From an uncultured Trueperaceae bacterium (GTDB lineage: Bacteria; Deinococcota; Deinococci; Deinococcales; Trueperaceae), in the NCBI GenBank assembly GCA_937907415.1, contig CALCHY010000035.1:1-60131 (forward strand): a stretch of 60,131 bases of DNA, written 5' to 3'. Each line of letters opens with the position of its first letter. Position 1 is the first letter of the stretch. The position numbers were made by a program, and so were the translations under genes. A model generated the notes under the pieces. The model made no database searches and had not been told where the DNA came from. It worked only from the letters and a program-made list of their open reading frames with translations. Below are positions 1-8,673 of this stretch, in pieces.

Positions 1-26
1 GGGTTGGTTGGTGCGTTGTCGAGCAT
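1..26 (-). CDS. start of a gene leaving the left edge
   Basis: On the minus strand an ATG at 26-24 opens a frame that reads MLDNAPTN to the edge. It is preceded by a near-perfect ribosome-binding site (GGGAGGAA, complement of 31-38) 7 bases upstream, the best reason to believe it. Minus-strand -10-like boxes TAGACT (complement of 165-170) and TAGTAT (complement of 175-180) lie upstream and would give a leader of roughly 130 bases. Eight residues are too few to identify the product. Confidence 0.5.
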
Positions 27-452
27 GACGTTCCTCCCAGGCTGCGGGTGGTCTACCCCACCTACCTACTGCGTGCTGTGACTGCTGCCCGACGGTCGGT
101 CGTGCTCGGGCGGCGATGTTTGACTACTTCCCTCGTGCGTCAAATACAAGTGCTAGTACGTTGAAGTCTAGCGCATACTACTGGTGGCGGGCCACGCTTG
201 CGATCACTGACCGCGCACTGCCGCCCCGATGTGGACTATCTCACCGGAGCTACGCCGAATGGAGCAGAGCCAGGCTGGCCTGGCGGCGATGAGCGCGACC
301 AGCAGATTACCACCGGGGCACCGCCCGGGCAACCCACTGGCACGCCCGTTCCTACAAGCACAAGCACCGCCTGCCGCGCCAGCTACCAGATGTAGTACCT
401 GCAGCACCATGCCGCGCTAGTGGCGGTCACGGCCGCTCAGCGCGAAGAAACC
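27..452. other. intergenic region, no convincing gene
   Basis: This stretch separates the left-edge gene from the 3' end of purH. It contains the presumed promoter and leader of the left-edge gene, including a hairpin with arms GCCCGA and TCGGGC around 88-112 and a locally AT-richer patch at 120-180. Short plus-strand frames (165-395 and 229-420) exist, but they lack a ribosome-binding site and show no recognisable domain, so I do not call them. No terminator with a T-run is visible after purH. Confidence 0.5.
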
Positions 453-1997
453 TCAGTGCCTGAAGTGTCTTTCGCCCGTGAACACCATCGACATGCCGTG
501 TTCCTCTGCAGCCGCGATGATGGCGTCGTCCGCGATAGACCCGCCCGGCTGCACGACCAGGCCGATGCCGGAGGCTGCCACGGCGTCCAGGCCGTCGCGG
601 AACGGGAAGAACGCGTCGGAGGCACACACCCCGCCAGCGGCGCGTCCAGCGGCCTTCCTCACGGCGATCTCGGCCGCGTCCACGCGGCTCTGCTGCCCAG
701 CGCCGATCCCAACGGCGCAGCCGCCAGCCACCAAGACGACTGCGTTGGAGGAAGTCGCGGCGCACACGAGTTGAGCCATGACCGCGTCACGCCACTGCTC
801 GCCAGTCGGCTCCTTGGAGGTGACTACGCGCCACAGGGCACGGTCGAGGGTCACGGCGTCTGGTCCTTGAAGGAGGAAGCCGCCATCTAAGCGCCTGAGC
901 CCGTAGGAAGCCGCGTGCGGCGCCGGCAGTTCGATTATGCGGGTGTTCTTGCGCTTGCGCGCCAGCAACTCGAGCGCCTCAGGCGCATAACCGTGGGCCA
1001 GGACGACGTCGGCCTTCGGCCGCGCCACGATGAGTTCCGCCAATGCCGGGTCGACTACGCCTGCCAACGCTACTACGCCCCCGAACGCCGACTTCGGGTC
1101 AGCGTCGAACGCCCGCTCGTACGCCGCACCAAGGTCCTCACCCCACGCGGCGCCGCATGGGTTCGCATGCTTGACGATCACGCAGGCCGGCGCGTGCGCC
1201 GCCAGGTCGTGCGCGAGGCGCCAAGCCGCCTCGGCATCGAACAGGTTCAGATAAGACAGCGCCAACCCGGAGTGCAGCTTGGCCGCGTCCCAGATCGACG
1301 CTGCCCCCACCTCACGATAACGAGCGCCCATCTGGTGAGGGTTCTCGCCGTACCGCAGCACCTCTGCCCGTTCGAGCGCGACGGCCAGGTGCCGCGGCAA
1401 AGCCTCATCGCGGCTCAAGTACGCCACGATGGCCGCGTCGTAAGCAGCGGTGTGCGCGAAGGCCTTCAGCGCCAGCTCGCGGCGCTCAGCTAGCGTCATG
1501 CCGCGGGCGAGGGCCTCCAACGTGATCGCGTAGTCTTCCGGGTCGACTAGGACCGTCACGTCGGCATGGTTCTTGGCCGCCGCGCGCAGCATGCTCGGAC
1601 CGCCGATGTCGATCTGTTCGACGGCCTCCGCGAACGTCACGTCTGGCCGCGCGACCGTCTCGCGGAACGGGTATAGGTTCGCCACCACCACGTCGACCGG
1701 CGCAATCTCGTGGCGCGCCAACTCGGCAAGGTGCCCAGGTTCGCGCCGGGCAAGGATGCCGCCGTGAACCTTCGGGTGCAGGGTCTTGACGCGTCCGTCC
1801 AAGATCTCGGGAAAGCCCGTCACGTCGGCGACGGCGACGGCAGGCAAGCCCCAACCGCGAAGCGCGGCCAGCGTTCCGCCCGTGCTTACGAGCTCGTAAC
1901 CCAAGGCCAGGAGCCCACTAGCCAGCTCCTGAAGCCCGCGCTTGTCAGAAACGCTGATGAGCGCCCTCGGCGCCGGTTCCTTGTTCGGTACTGCCAT
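453..1997 (-). CDS. purH: bifunctional AICAR transformylase / IMP cyclohydrolase PurH
   Basis: 514 residues, the usual length for PurH. It catalyses the last two steps of IMP synthesis: formylation of AICAR with 10-formyl-THF, then ring closure. The N-terminal MGS-like cyclohydrolase domain carries GFPEILDGRVKTLHP (about 61-75). The transformylase part shows RYGENPHQ (215-222), the catalytic pair in VKHANPCG (Lys276-His277), and the C-terminal SDAFFPFRDG and QPGGSIAD motifs. The start was set at 1997 rather than at an upstream in-frame codon because AGGAGGGC lies 6-7 bases before this ATG and because homologues begin just ahead of RALISVSDK. It follows the PpiD-like gene by 70 bases, with a 12-bp hairpin between them. 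Confidence 0.97.
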   Translation of the reverse strand: MAVPNKEPAPRALISVSDKRGLQELASGLLALGYELVSTGGTLAALRGWGLPAVAVADVTGFPEILDGRVKTLHPKVHGGILARREPGHLAELARHEIAPVDVVVANLYPFRETVARPDVTFAEAVEQIDIGGPSMLRAAAKNHADVTVLVDPEDYAITLEALARGMTLAERRELALKAFAHTAAYDAAIVAYLSRDEALPRHLAVALERAEVLRYGENPHQMGARYREVGAASIWDAAKLHSGLALSYLNLFDAEAAWRLAHDLAAHAPACVIVKHANPCGAAWGEDLGAAYERAFDADPKSAFGGVVALAGVVDPALAELIVARPKADVVLAHGYAPEALELLARKRKNTRIIELPAPHAASYGLRRLDGGFLLQGPDAVTLDRALWRVVTSKEPTGEQWRDAVMAQLVCAATSSNAVVLVAGGCAVGIGAGQQSRVDAAEIAVRKAAGRAAGGVCASDAFFPFRDGLDAVAASGIGLVVQPGGSIADDAIIAAAEEHGMSMVFTGERHFRH

Positions 1998-2017
1998 GCG
2001 TTGCCCTCCTAAGCGAA

Positions 2018-2048
2018 GGGCGGTCACTCCTACTTCGAGTGACCGCCC
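2018..2048 (-). terminator. 12-bp hairpin between ppiD-like gene and purH
   Basis: Perfect inverted repeat GGGCGGTCACTC (2018-2029) / GAGTGACCGCCC (2037-2048) with a 7-base loop. Read on the minus strand it is followed by TTCGCTT, a weak T-tract, then the purH ribosome-binding site. It could end the upstream gene, or attenuate or stabilise a ppiD-purH read-through transcript. There is little room for a separate purH promoter between the hairpin and the start. Confidence 0.7.
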
Positions 2049-2067
2049 CAACTCGTGTCGATCCAGT

Positions 2068-4044
2068 TCAGTTGGTGGTGCTTGGCGCCTCGGTAGGCTC
2101 AGCGCCTTCTGGTGCGGCGCCGTCTGGCGCCGCGGCGCCTGGCAGCGAGTCGGTCGGCAGGACGAGGGCGGGGTTCGCGGTCTCGATGACGTCGATCTGT
2201 GCGCGCTTGTCAGCGAGCCACGTCGTGCGCTCGGCCTGACGCTTCTGGGCGACGACGGCCTGTTCGACTTGCGCGTGAACGGCGGCGAGGCTCCTAACGC
2301 GCGCAGGAACGCGGTCGGCAACGAGCACTACGAAGCTGTCCTTGGTAGCGACTTCCGGGGTGGTTGCCCCGCCGTCGCCGGCCACGTCGTCGGTTGCGGT
2401 CGCGTCGGCCGCCGTGGCGTCGGCTGCGGTCGAGTCAGTAGCGGTCTCCTCAGCTGCTGCTTCGTCTGGTACCTGCAGCACGAGGATGTCGCTAATGGCC
2501 AAGCTGCCGCCAGGTAGAGCGTCGAAGGCGTCGGTCGAGAAGAGGGCGGTATCGAACTCCGTCTGGAGGTCGCCTGGCTTGACCCGCCCTAGCTCCGTGA
2601 TGGTGCCCGCGGACGCCTCGTTGGCAGCAGCAGTGTCTTGCCCCGCGAGGAGGGCGGCGCGGAAGCCCTCAGCCGCGGCCTGGGTGGCGAACTCGGCCTT
2701 GGTGACGGTGGCTTCTGCAGACAGCGTGTAGAGCGACTGGTTGTCTGCGTAGTACTTCTCGATCTCCGGCTCCGTGGCGGTCGCGTCGCGGCCAACGTAA
2801 TTGAGCGCCGCCTGGGCGATGCCGCTGCGCGAACCGACGAACGGCACGCCAAGCGAACCGGCGCTCTGGTAGGCGACTTCCGTATCGATGAGCTGGTTGA
2901 GAACGGTCGGCTTGAAGAGCCCGACGATGAGGTCGGCCGTCTGCGGCGAGAGCGCCTGCTGGATCTGCGTGTTCGTGTAGAGCGCGCGGTCCAACTGAAC
3001 GGCCTTGATCTCTTTCGCTCCGACGGTGGCGAGTACCGGGTTGTTGAAGGAGAGCGTGCTGCCCGCCGGGAAGGACACGACGGCGGCGTCGCGGAGCTTG
3101 TCGAGTTCGTCCTCGACGATGCCGGACTTCTTGGCGTTCAGTGCGTCATCCGCGACGGTCGGGCTGGCGTCAGCGAACGAGAGGTCGGCAGCCGGCTGGT
3201 AATCCTCGACGTCGACGACGTAGTAGCGCTCGTTGTAAACGATGACGTCGGTGATGCCGGCGCCACGCAGCGAGAAGGCCGCGTTGGCCACAACGGTCGG
3301 GAGCGCGGGGCGACCAACGGCTTGCGGCTCCGTCGACCCAGCTGCCGCACCTACGGCGCCGTCGCGATCGGCAAGCTCGAGGCTGTTCTCGCGCGCGATG
3401 GTGGCGAAGTCGGCGCCGGCCAAGACTTGGCGGCGCAGGTTCTCGGCGAGGTCCTTATCGGCAACGACGAGCTGCCGTGCGAGGATCTTCTCCTCGGACT
3501 GGTAGGCGGAACGGTGCGACTCGAAGTAAGCCTGGACTTCGGCGTCAGACACCGTGACGTCCTTGACGAGGCGGTTCTCCCACTCCTGCAAGCGGAGCTG
3601 GCCCTTCATGTAGTCGCGGAAGCTCTGGTCAGTGAAGCCGGCGCTGCCGATGAGTTGGAGGTAAGCCTGGTCGTTGCGCCCGCCGTCCACGCCGCGTTCG
3701 GCACGGAAGTCGTTGACGGCCTTGCGGACCTGGCCGCTGCTGATGCTCACCCGTGCAGCCGCCTGGTCGAGGACGGTGTTGCGCACGATCTCGTCGACCA
3801 TGAGGCGTTGGAGGTCCTGGCCAACTTCGCCGTCGGTGACGGTGTTGAACAGCGCGTTGCTGCGGATCTGCTGTAAGTCTGAGTCGTAAAGGGTCTGGCC
3901 GTTCACCACGACCTGGGCAGCGCCCTTGACGATACCGCCGCCGGTGACGCCTAGGCCAGGCGTGAACATGAGCACCATGCCCGCCAGTAGGCCAATGGAA
4001 ACGACCCACAAGATGATCGTGTTCGAGCGCTTGCTGAGCTTCAT
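2068..4044 (-). CDS. PpiD/SurA-like membrane-anchored peptidyl-prolyl isomerase
   Basis: 658 residues. An N-terminal signal anchor (about 9-29) is followed by a SurA_N/PpiD-type helical chaperone region (about 40-180) and a parvulin-like domain (about 184-282) with ARQLVV, the ADFATIAREN segment and a YYVVDVEDY end strand. A second, more degenerate parvulin-like segment spans roughly 420-530. The C-terminal third has a low-complexity Ala/Thr/Asp run (about 535-575). It probably helps exported proteins fold on the periplasmic side of the inner membrane. GGAGG precedes the ATG by 9 bases. It lies upstream of purH on the same strand. I assign the family with good confidence, not the exact orthologue. 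Confidence 0.8.
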   Translation of the reverse strand: MKLSKRSNTIILWVVSIGLLAGMVLMFTPGLGVTGGGIVKGAAQVVVNGQTLYDSDLQQIRSNALFNTVTDGEVGQDLQRLMVDEIVRNTVLDQAAARVSISSGQVRKAVNDFRAERGVDGGRNDQAYLQLIGSAGFTDQSFRDYMKGQLRLQEWENRLVKDVTVSDAEVQAYFESHRSAYQSEEKILARQLVVADKDLAENLRRQVLAGADFATIARENSLELADRDGAVGAAAGSTEPQAVGRPALPTVVANAAFSLRGAGITDVIVYNERYYVVDVEDYQPAADLSFADASPTVADDALNAKKSGIVEDELDKLRDAAVVSFPAGSTLSFNNPVLATVGAKEIKAVQLDRALYTNTQIQQALSPQTADLIVGLFKPTVLNQLIDTEVAYQSAGSLGVPFVGSRSGIAQAALNYVGRDATATEPEIEKYYADNQSLYTLSAEATVTKAEFATQAAAEGFRAALLAGQDTAAANEASAGTITELGRVKPGDLQTEFDTALFSTDAFDALPGGSLAISDILVLQVPDEAAAEETATDSTAADATAADATATDDVAGDGGATTPEVATKDSFVVLVADRVPARVRSLAAVHAQVEQAVVAQKRQAERTTWLADKRAQIDVIETANPALVLPTDSLPGAAAPDGAAPEGAEPTEAPSTTN

Positions 4045-4210
4045 CTAGGTGACTTCCTCCCGGCACCTAGGCCGGCGTCTTAGCGCCGCCATCGGTACCC
4101 GCGTGACTTGAACGAACTGGAACCTGCTGCCTTGGCGGGCCTCAGGGTGCGCGCCGAAGTGCCGATACTGGCGTGGCCAGTGGTCGTGGCAGATTCGAAG
4201 CACGCCCCGG

Positions 4211-4216
4211 AGTGTA
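4211..4216 (-). promoter_or_regulatory. -10 box TACACT, ppiD-like gene
   Basis: On the minus strand TACACT is preceded directly by TGG (extended -10 type). It would give a leader of about 160 bases before the start at 4044. No good -35 is visible. Confidence 0.35.
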
Positions 4217-4254
4217 CCAGAACGCATGGTGAGAGCCGCTTACGCGGCAGGTGC

Positions 4255-4260
4255 TATATT
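4255..4260 (+). promoter_or_regulatory. -10 box TATATT of the tRNA-Arg gene
   Basis: TATATT lies 31 bases before the first base of the tRNA, a normal distance for a tRNA promoter. There is no convincing -35 at 16-18 bp. Confidence 0.5.
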
Positions 4261-4291
4261 GCTGTTCGCCTCAGCGACGTTGTCGCGTTGG

Positions 4292-4368
4292 GCGCCCGTA
4301 GCTCAGTCGGATAGAGCGTTCGCCTCCGGAGCGAAAGGCCACAGGTTCGAATCCTGTCGGGCGCACCA
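4292..4368 (+). tRNA. tRNA-Arg (anticodon CCG)
   Basis: A complete cloverleaf can be drawn. The acceptor arms are GCGCCCG (4292-4298) and CGGGCGC (4358-4364), the D-arm is GCTC/GAGC, and the anticodon arm is TTCGC/GCGAA with loop CTCCGGA, giving anticodon CCG (4326-4328) for codon CGG. The T-arm is ACAGG TTCGAAT CCTGT. The discriminator is A and the CCA end is encoded (4366-4368). Confidence 0.97.
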
Positions 4369-4375
4369 CCTCATG

Positions 4376-4381
4376 TAGGAT
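4376..4381 (+). promoter_or_regulatory. -10 box TAGGAT for leaderless crcB
   Basis: TAGGAT ends 6 bases before the GTG start of crcB and begins 7 bases after the tRNA CCA end, so crcB is probably transcribed from its own start codon as well as by read-through from the tRNA. Confidence 0.45.
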
Positions 4382-4387
4382 GCAGCC

Positions 4388-4795
4388 GTGCAGCAGCCCC
4401 TGCCAACAGCCGTCGCCGCCCTCTACGTAGCAGGCGGCGGCGCCCTCGGCAGCGTACTTCGTTATCTCTTGACCTTGTGGCTACAGCCGCTCAGCCGCGG
4501 TTTTCCCGTTAGCATCCTCATCGTCAACGTGGTCGGCTCGTTCGCCATCACGTCGATCGGCGCCGCCACCATGGCGGACGCGCGCTACCCCCTCTCGGAG
4601 GGTTGGCGCCTGGCGCTGCTCGTCGGCGTGTGCGGCGGCTTCACGACTTTTTCATCGTTCAGTCTGCAGACGCTCGACCTGCTACGCGCCGGCTTCCTCG
4701 GCAGAGCCGTGGCGAACGTCGGCTTATCACTGGCATTGTGCTTGGGGGCAGCCGCCCTCGGCTACCTGGTAGGCACGAGGGTAGCTGGAACCTGA
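4388..4795 (+). CDS. crcB: fluoride ion channel CrcB/FluC
   Basis: 135 residues, a typical Fluc length, with four predicted membrane helices. It forms dual-topology dimers that export fluoride. Family signatures are GGGALGSVLRY (17-27), the pore Asn in IVNVVGSFA, and the GGFTTFSSFSLQT segment with the conserved Thr/Phe box residues. The start is a GTG only 20 bases after the tRNA. No fluoride riboswitch fits in that gap. It converges on the GerMN gene with no spacer to speak of. Confidence 0.95.
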   Translation: MQQPLPTAVAALYVAGGGALGSVLRYLLTLWLQPLSRGFPVSILIVNVVGSFAITSIGAATMADARYPLSEGWRLALLVGVCGGFTTFSSFSLQTLDLLRAGFLGRAVANVGLSLALCLGAAALGYLVGTRVAGT

Positions 4796-5323
4796 TCACC
4801 ACACGGGCAGGTCAGGCTGCTCTTCACGCACCCACGGTGAGTCGATGATCAAGCCGTCGCCTGAGAACACCGTCACGGTCGCACCCTCGATCTGCAGCAC
4901 GACCGCGTCGATCTGGCTTGGCTGCGTGAGGGTGTAGAAGAGCTGCGCCAAACGGCCAGTCATCGCGGCGGTGCCGCCGCCGTGCTCGAACGACGCGGCG
5001 AGGTTCACGGTCAAGACCCCGTCGGTAAGCCCTGTGCTTAGCACGCTCGTGGTCGAAGGGACGGCGCTGCTCAACCCGCCCGCCGCCTCCGCCGAGGTCG
5101 GCCCCTTCGCCAGTTCGGCGACCTGGAGCGCAACGAACTGCTCGATGTTGGAACGCCCGAGCCGGCGCTTGACCGGCTCGAGCGTGAAGGTCGTGCCGCG
5201 GTCCCGCACGAAGTAGACGACCGCGTCTGGAACGCGTTGCAAGGTGCGCAGTGCGATGACCCCGACCAGGGTGAGGAGCAGCAGTAACGCTAGCGCCACG
5301 ACCCTGAGGACAACGCTGCGCAC
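4796..5323 (-). CDS. GerMN-domain exported protein
   Basis: 175 residues with one N-terminal membrane segment (about 5-26, Leu-rich) that anchors a GerMN-like domain. The segments VTVYFVRD-like (AVVYFVRDRG), the central LAKGPTSAEAAGG motif and LTVNLAASFEHGG are typical of the family, named for spore germination proteins but widespread in non-spore-formers on the cell-wall side of the membrane. The GTG start lies 6 bases after the malic enzyme stop, so the two are co-transcribed and probably translationally coupled. Its biochemical role is unknown, and the link with malic enzyme may be only positional. Confidence 0.8.
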   Translation of the reverse strand: MRSVVLRVVALALLLLLTLVGVIALRTLQRVPDAVVYFVRDRGTTFTLEPVKRRLGRSNIEQFVALQVAELAKGPTSAEAAGGLSSAVPSTTSVLSTGLTDGVLTVNLAASFEHGGGTAAMTGRLAQLFYTLTQPSQIDAVVLQIEGATVTVFSGDGLIIDSPWVREEQPDLPVW

Positions 5324-5329
5324 CAGTGC

Positions 5330-7033
5330 TCAGGCCCGCCTGATGGGCAGGTAGCGCGGCTCCCAGATGCCTGCGCTAACGGCCTCCTGGGTGTCTTTCA
5401 CTTCGCGGCGCGCCACGCCGTCTGCCATCGCTTGGTTGGCGACGGCCACGGCCACGTGCCTGCTCGCCCTGCCAAGCGCGCTGACGCTTGGGTAGACGGC
5501 GCCCTCCATGAGGCGCATCGGGTCCGTGTACTCAGACAGCGCTTCCGCTGCGGCGGTGAGCATGTTGTCGGTGACCTTTGTAGCGCGCGTGACGAGGGCA
5601 CCAAGGCCGACGCCAGGGAAGACGAAGGCGTTGTTGCCTTGTCCGACGACGAACGAGCGGCCCTCATGCTGCACGTTAGGGAACGGGCTGCCGGTCGCGA
5701 CGATCGCGCGGCCGCCGGTCCAGGCGTACACGTCCTCAGGTACCGCCTCGCTGTTCACGGTCGGGTTGGAGAGCGGGAAGACGATGGGCGCGGGAGAGTT
5801 CGCGAGGACGGCCTTCACTACGGCCTCGTCGAACGCCCCCGCCTGTCCGGACAGGCCGATGATGCCGGTGGCCTTGGCGTTCGTCACGGTCTCGAGGAGC
5901 GAAGGCACGGCTCCGGCCACCTGCCATCCGGCCGTGCGTGACGGGTCTTGCGCCAACTCGCGCTTGTAGCTCTCGAGGCCCGGGCGATCGGCTACCACGA
6001 GCCCGGCCGAGTCGATCATCAGCACGCGCGCCACTGCCTCTGCGCGGCTTAAGCCCTGGCGCTGCAACCCGACGACTATCTGGCGCCCAACGCCCATGCC
6101 GCCAGCCCCGGCGCCGTGCACGACGTAAGTCTCGTCCGTCATCGGCCGACGCGTCTTCCTTGCCGCCGCGAGGAGTCCGGCTAGCACGACGGCGCCCGTT
6201 CCCTGGATGTCGTCATTGAACGACGGCAGCACGTCGCGGTAGCGGTTCATGACGTCGACGGCCTTCTGCTTGCTGAAGTCCTCCCACTGCAGGAGCGCGT
6301 CAGGGAAGCGCTTCTTGAAGGCCACGACGAAGCGTTCGATGAAGTCCTCGTACGCCGGCCCAACGAGCCGCTCGTGCCGCACTCCGAGGTAGAGGGGGTC
6401 GTCGAGGAGGTCGGCGCGGTTCGTGCCGACGTCGAGTTCGATGGGCAGCGTAGTCGCAGGGTCGATGCCGGCCGCGGCCGTGTAGAGCGAAAGCTTGCCG
6501 ATGCAGATGGCCATGCCCCCGAAACCCTGATCGCCGATGCCCAAGATGCCCTCAGAATCGGTCGCGACCACCAGGCGCACGTCCGGCAGTGGCGCCGTGG
6601 CAAGCACTTCGTCGATACGGTCGATGTTCTCGGTGCTCACGACCAGCCCTCTAGGGAAACGATAGATGAGGCTGAACTTCTGCACCGCCTCAGCGACCGT
6701 CGGGGTGTAGATGATCGGCAGCATCTCCTCGAGGTGCTGCTCGAGGAGGGCGTAGAACAGGACTTCGTTGCGGTCCTGCAGCACCCGCAGGTAGACGTGC
6801 TTGTCCAACGCCGTCGTGAAACCGGAGTAGTTCGCGTAGGTGCGCTGTACTTGTTGCTCGATGGTGGATGAGTGCGGCGGCACCAGGCCCTCTAGGCCCA
6901 GCTCCCTGCGTTCCTCACGCGAGAAGCCCGTGCTCTTGTTAAGTAGCGGCAGGCGCGTTAGGAGGTAGCCGGACAGTGGGGTGGCTAGATAGGGGTTCCC
7001 CTTGTCGTCGATGCGCTTCTCGAACTGCTTCAT
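5330..7033 (-). CDS. maeA: NAD-dependent malic enzyme
   Basis: 567 residues, the length of the large (SfcA/MaeA) malic enzyme class. It oxidatively decarboxylates malate to pyruvate. Visible motifs are the catalytic-Tyr segment IYTPTV (108-113), the metal-binding EDF (251-253), the signature FNDDIQGTGAV (272-282) and the dinucleotide loop GAGAGGMGVG (307-316). The ATG is preceded by GGGAG about 10 bases upstream. It heads a two-gene unit with the GerMN gene. NAD preference is assigned by family resemblance, not from a visible discriminating residue. Confidence 0.93.
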   Translation of the reverse strand: MKQFEKRIDDKGNPYLATPLSGYLLTRLPLLNKSTGFSREERRELGLEGLVPPHSSTIEQQVQRTYANYSGFTTALDKHVYLRVLQDRNEVLFYALLEQHLEEMLPIIYTPTVAEAVQKFSLIYRFPRGLVVSTENIDRIDEVLATAPLPDVRLVVATDSEGILGIGDQGFGGMAICIGKLSLYTAAAGIDPATTLPIELDVGTNRADLLDDPLYLGVRHERLVGPAYEDFIERFVVAFKKRFPDALLQWEDFSKQKAVDVMNRYRDVLPSFNDDIQGTGAVVLAGLLAAARKTRRPMTDETYVVHGAGAGGMGVGRQIVVGLQRQGLSRAEAVARVLMIDSAGLVVADRPGLESYKRELAQDPSRTAGWQVAGAVPSLLETVTNAKATGIIGLSGQAGAFDEAVVKAVLANSPAPIVFPLSNPTVNSEAVPEDVYAWTGGRAIVATGSPFPNVQHEGRSFVVGQGNNAFVFPGVGLGALVTRATKVTDNMLTAAAEALSEYTDPMRLMEGAVYPSVSALGRASRHVAVAVANQAMADGVARREVKDTQEAVSAGIWEPRYLPIRRA

Positions 7034-7110
7034 GATCTCGTGCTCCCGCTGCGCCCCGTGGCGCGTGAAATAACCCTGGTCTGATGTCGTGCTTGCCGCC
7101 AGCCGCTCGC

Positions 7111-8673
7111 CTACTGCTCACCACCGGGTGAGGCGCCAGCCAAGCGCGCCGCCTCGGCGGCGAAGAACGCGTAATCCTCGTCTGCTGGCGCGAGCCTTGC
7201 GGCGTTGGCGTACGCGCTGGCTGCCACTTCGTAGTCGCGGTTCTGGAACGCCACGCGCCCAAGCTGCGCCCACGCTTGCAGGAAGTCGGGCGCGGCGGCG
7301 GCCGCGGCCGCGAACTCCGCCTGGGCCTTCGGCCCGTCGCCTGACTGGTAGGCGGCCAACCCACGCGAGAAAGCCTCGCTAGCTTCCGTTCCGTAGACGA
7401 TCGCCTGGCGGGCGTTGGTTATGAAGTAGCGCGCCCTGTCGTCGTTACGGTCTAGCCTCAACACCGTCTGCCAGTAAGCGATGGCCTCGTCTGGCCGACC
7501 GAGCTCCTGGCTCGTGCGGGCCGTCCACACGAACGCCTCCTTGAAGGTCGGGGCGGCCTCTGCGGCCTTCAGGAACTCCCCATGCGCCTCTTCGAGCTCA
7601 CCCGCGTCGTACGCGGCTAGCCCGGCGTAGTAGGCGGTGCCCGCGACGACTCCCCACTTGACCTGCAGCCTGGCGTACTCGAGGAACCACGCTGACCTGC
7701 TGTCGCTCGGGTCGAGTGACACGGCTATCTGCCAGTACCTGACGGCGAGTTCTGGCTCCTTGGCCTCGAGGGCGGTGCGGCCTGCCCACACGGCGGCGTT
7801 GGCGAAGTCGGGGTTGGCGGCCACCGCGGCCTGGAAGGCCTCCAATGCCGGTCCGATGCGACCAGCCTCGTACGCCCTCAAGCCGAGGCGGTACGCCTCG
7901 CTCGCGGCCTCGCCGTACTGCTCGCGTTCACGGCTGAGGTCGAGGAAGAAGCGCGCGCCCTCGTCGTCCGGCGCTACCTCGACCAGGCGCTGCCAGATGA
8001 CGACGGCTGCGCTCGTGTCGCCCTGTTCGTAAGCGATGCGCGCCAGCCACCTGAGGGCCTCTGGGTCGTCTGGCGCCATGTCGAGGAGCGTGAGGTACCA
8101 GGCGCGCGCCTCATCGAGGTCGCCTACCTCGTAACGCGCGAAGGCCAACTGGTTGACGACGCGGTGGAACTCCTCGCGGTCAGTGGTCAGTTGGCGGCTA
8201 GCGCCGCCAGGTAGCGGTGGGGCGGTGTCGGTCAGTTCTCCCCCACTGGCGAGGAAGCCGTCCCAAGCCGCGAACGCACGGCTGTACCAGTTAGTCAGGC
8301 CGTAAGCGCGCGCCTCGAGGCGGTACGCGCGGCGCGAGGCCTCGAAAGCCGCCTCCTGTCCTTCAGGCGGCGCGGCCTGCTCGGCCGCCACGGCCACGCT
8401 AGTGGCTAGGCTCGCGGCGTCCAGCGCCGCGCGCCACACGGCGTCGTCTGGGCTGGCTGCCCGGCCGAGCGGCGTTTCGATGGCGACTACCAGCGCCTGC
8501 TCGGCGGCGGCGTAAGCGGCCGCCACGTCCTGCGCGCCTTGAGCGTACGCGGCTGCGGCCACGAGCAGAGCAACTACCAGCAGGGCACCGTGCGTCAACG
8601 CGCCGTGCGTCCGCGCGCGCCAGCCGTTTCGCCTATCGTCAGCCGCTGTCAGCGCGCCCGCGCCGTTAGCCAC
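7111..8673 (-). CDS. exported TPR-repeat protein
   Basis: 520 residues. An N-terminal hydrophobic segment ending AYAQG (about 28-46) looks like a signal peptide. The rest is helical with about nine or ten TPR-type repeats, several with the W.G or AYxxG and xxAxxYWQ pattern (for example ELAVRYWQIAV, DEAIAYWQTVL). TPRs bind other proteins, so this is probably a periplasmic scaffold. The GTG start overlaps the end of the upstream 166-residue gene by 25 bases and has AGGAGG 4 bases before it, which means coupled translation. No catalytic motif is visible. Confidence 0.85.
   Translation of the reverse strand: MANGAGALTAADDRRNGWRARTHGALTHGALLVVALLVAAAAYAQGAQDVAAAYAAAEQALVVAIETPLGRAASPDDAVWRAALDAASLATSVAVAAEQAAPPEGQEAAFEASRRAYRLEARAYGLTNWYSRAFAAWDGFLASGGELTDTAPPLPGGASRQLTTDREEFHRVVNQLAFARYEVGDLDEARAWYLTLLDMAPDDPEALRWLARIAYEQGDTSAAVVIWQRLVEVAPDDEGARFFLDLSREREQYGEAASEAYRLGLRAYEAGRIGPALEAFQAAVAANPDFANAAVWAGRTALEAKEPELAVRYWQIAVSLDPSDSRSAWFLEYARLQVKWGVVAGTAYYAGLAAYDAGELEEAHGEFLKAAEAAPTFKEAFVWTARTSQELGRPDEAIAYWQTVLRLDRNDDRARYFITNARQAIVYGTEASEAFSRGLAAYQSGDGPKAQAEFAAAAAAAPDFLQAWAQLGRVAFQNRDYEVAASAYANAARLAPADEDYAFFAAEAARLAGASPGGEQ

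Noticed and set aside
198..420. small plus-strand genes at the left edge
   Set aside because: No ribosome-binding site, atypical composition, mutually overlapping frames, and no recognisable domain.
2638..3876. 412-codon plus-strand frame opposite the PpiD-like gene
   Set aside because: Antisense shadow of a real gene in very GC-rich DNA. Its product is Arg/Val/Asp-rich without any domain. The same applies to 23005-24552 (minus), 36429-37805 (plus) and 9831-10739 (minus).
4369..4387. fluoride riboswitch ahead of crcB
   Set aside because: Only 19 bases separate the tRNA from crcB, too short for the aptamer.
4796..5323. sporulation function from the GerMN domain
   Set aside because: GerMN occurs widely in non-spore-formers, and nothing else in the window is sporulation-related.
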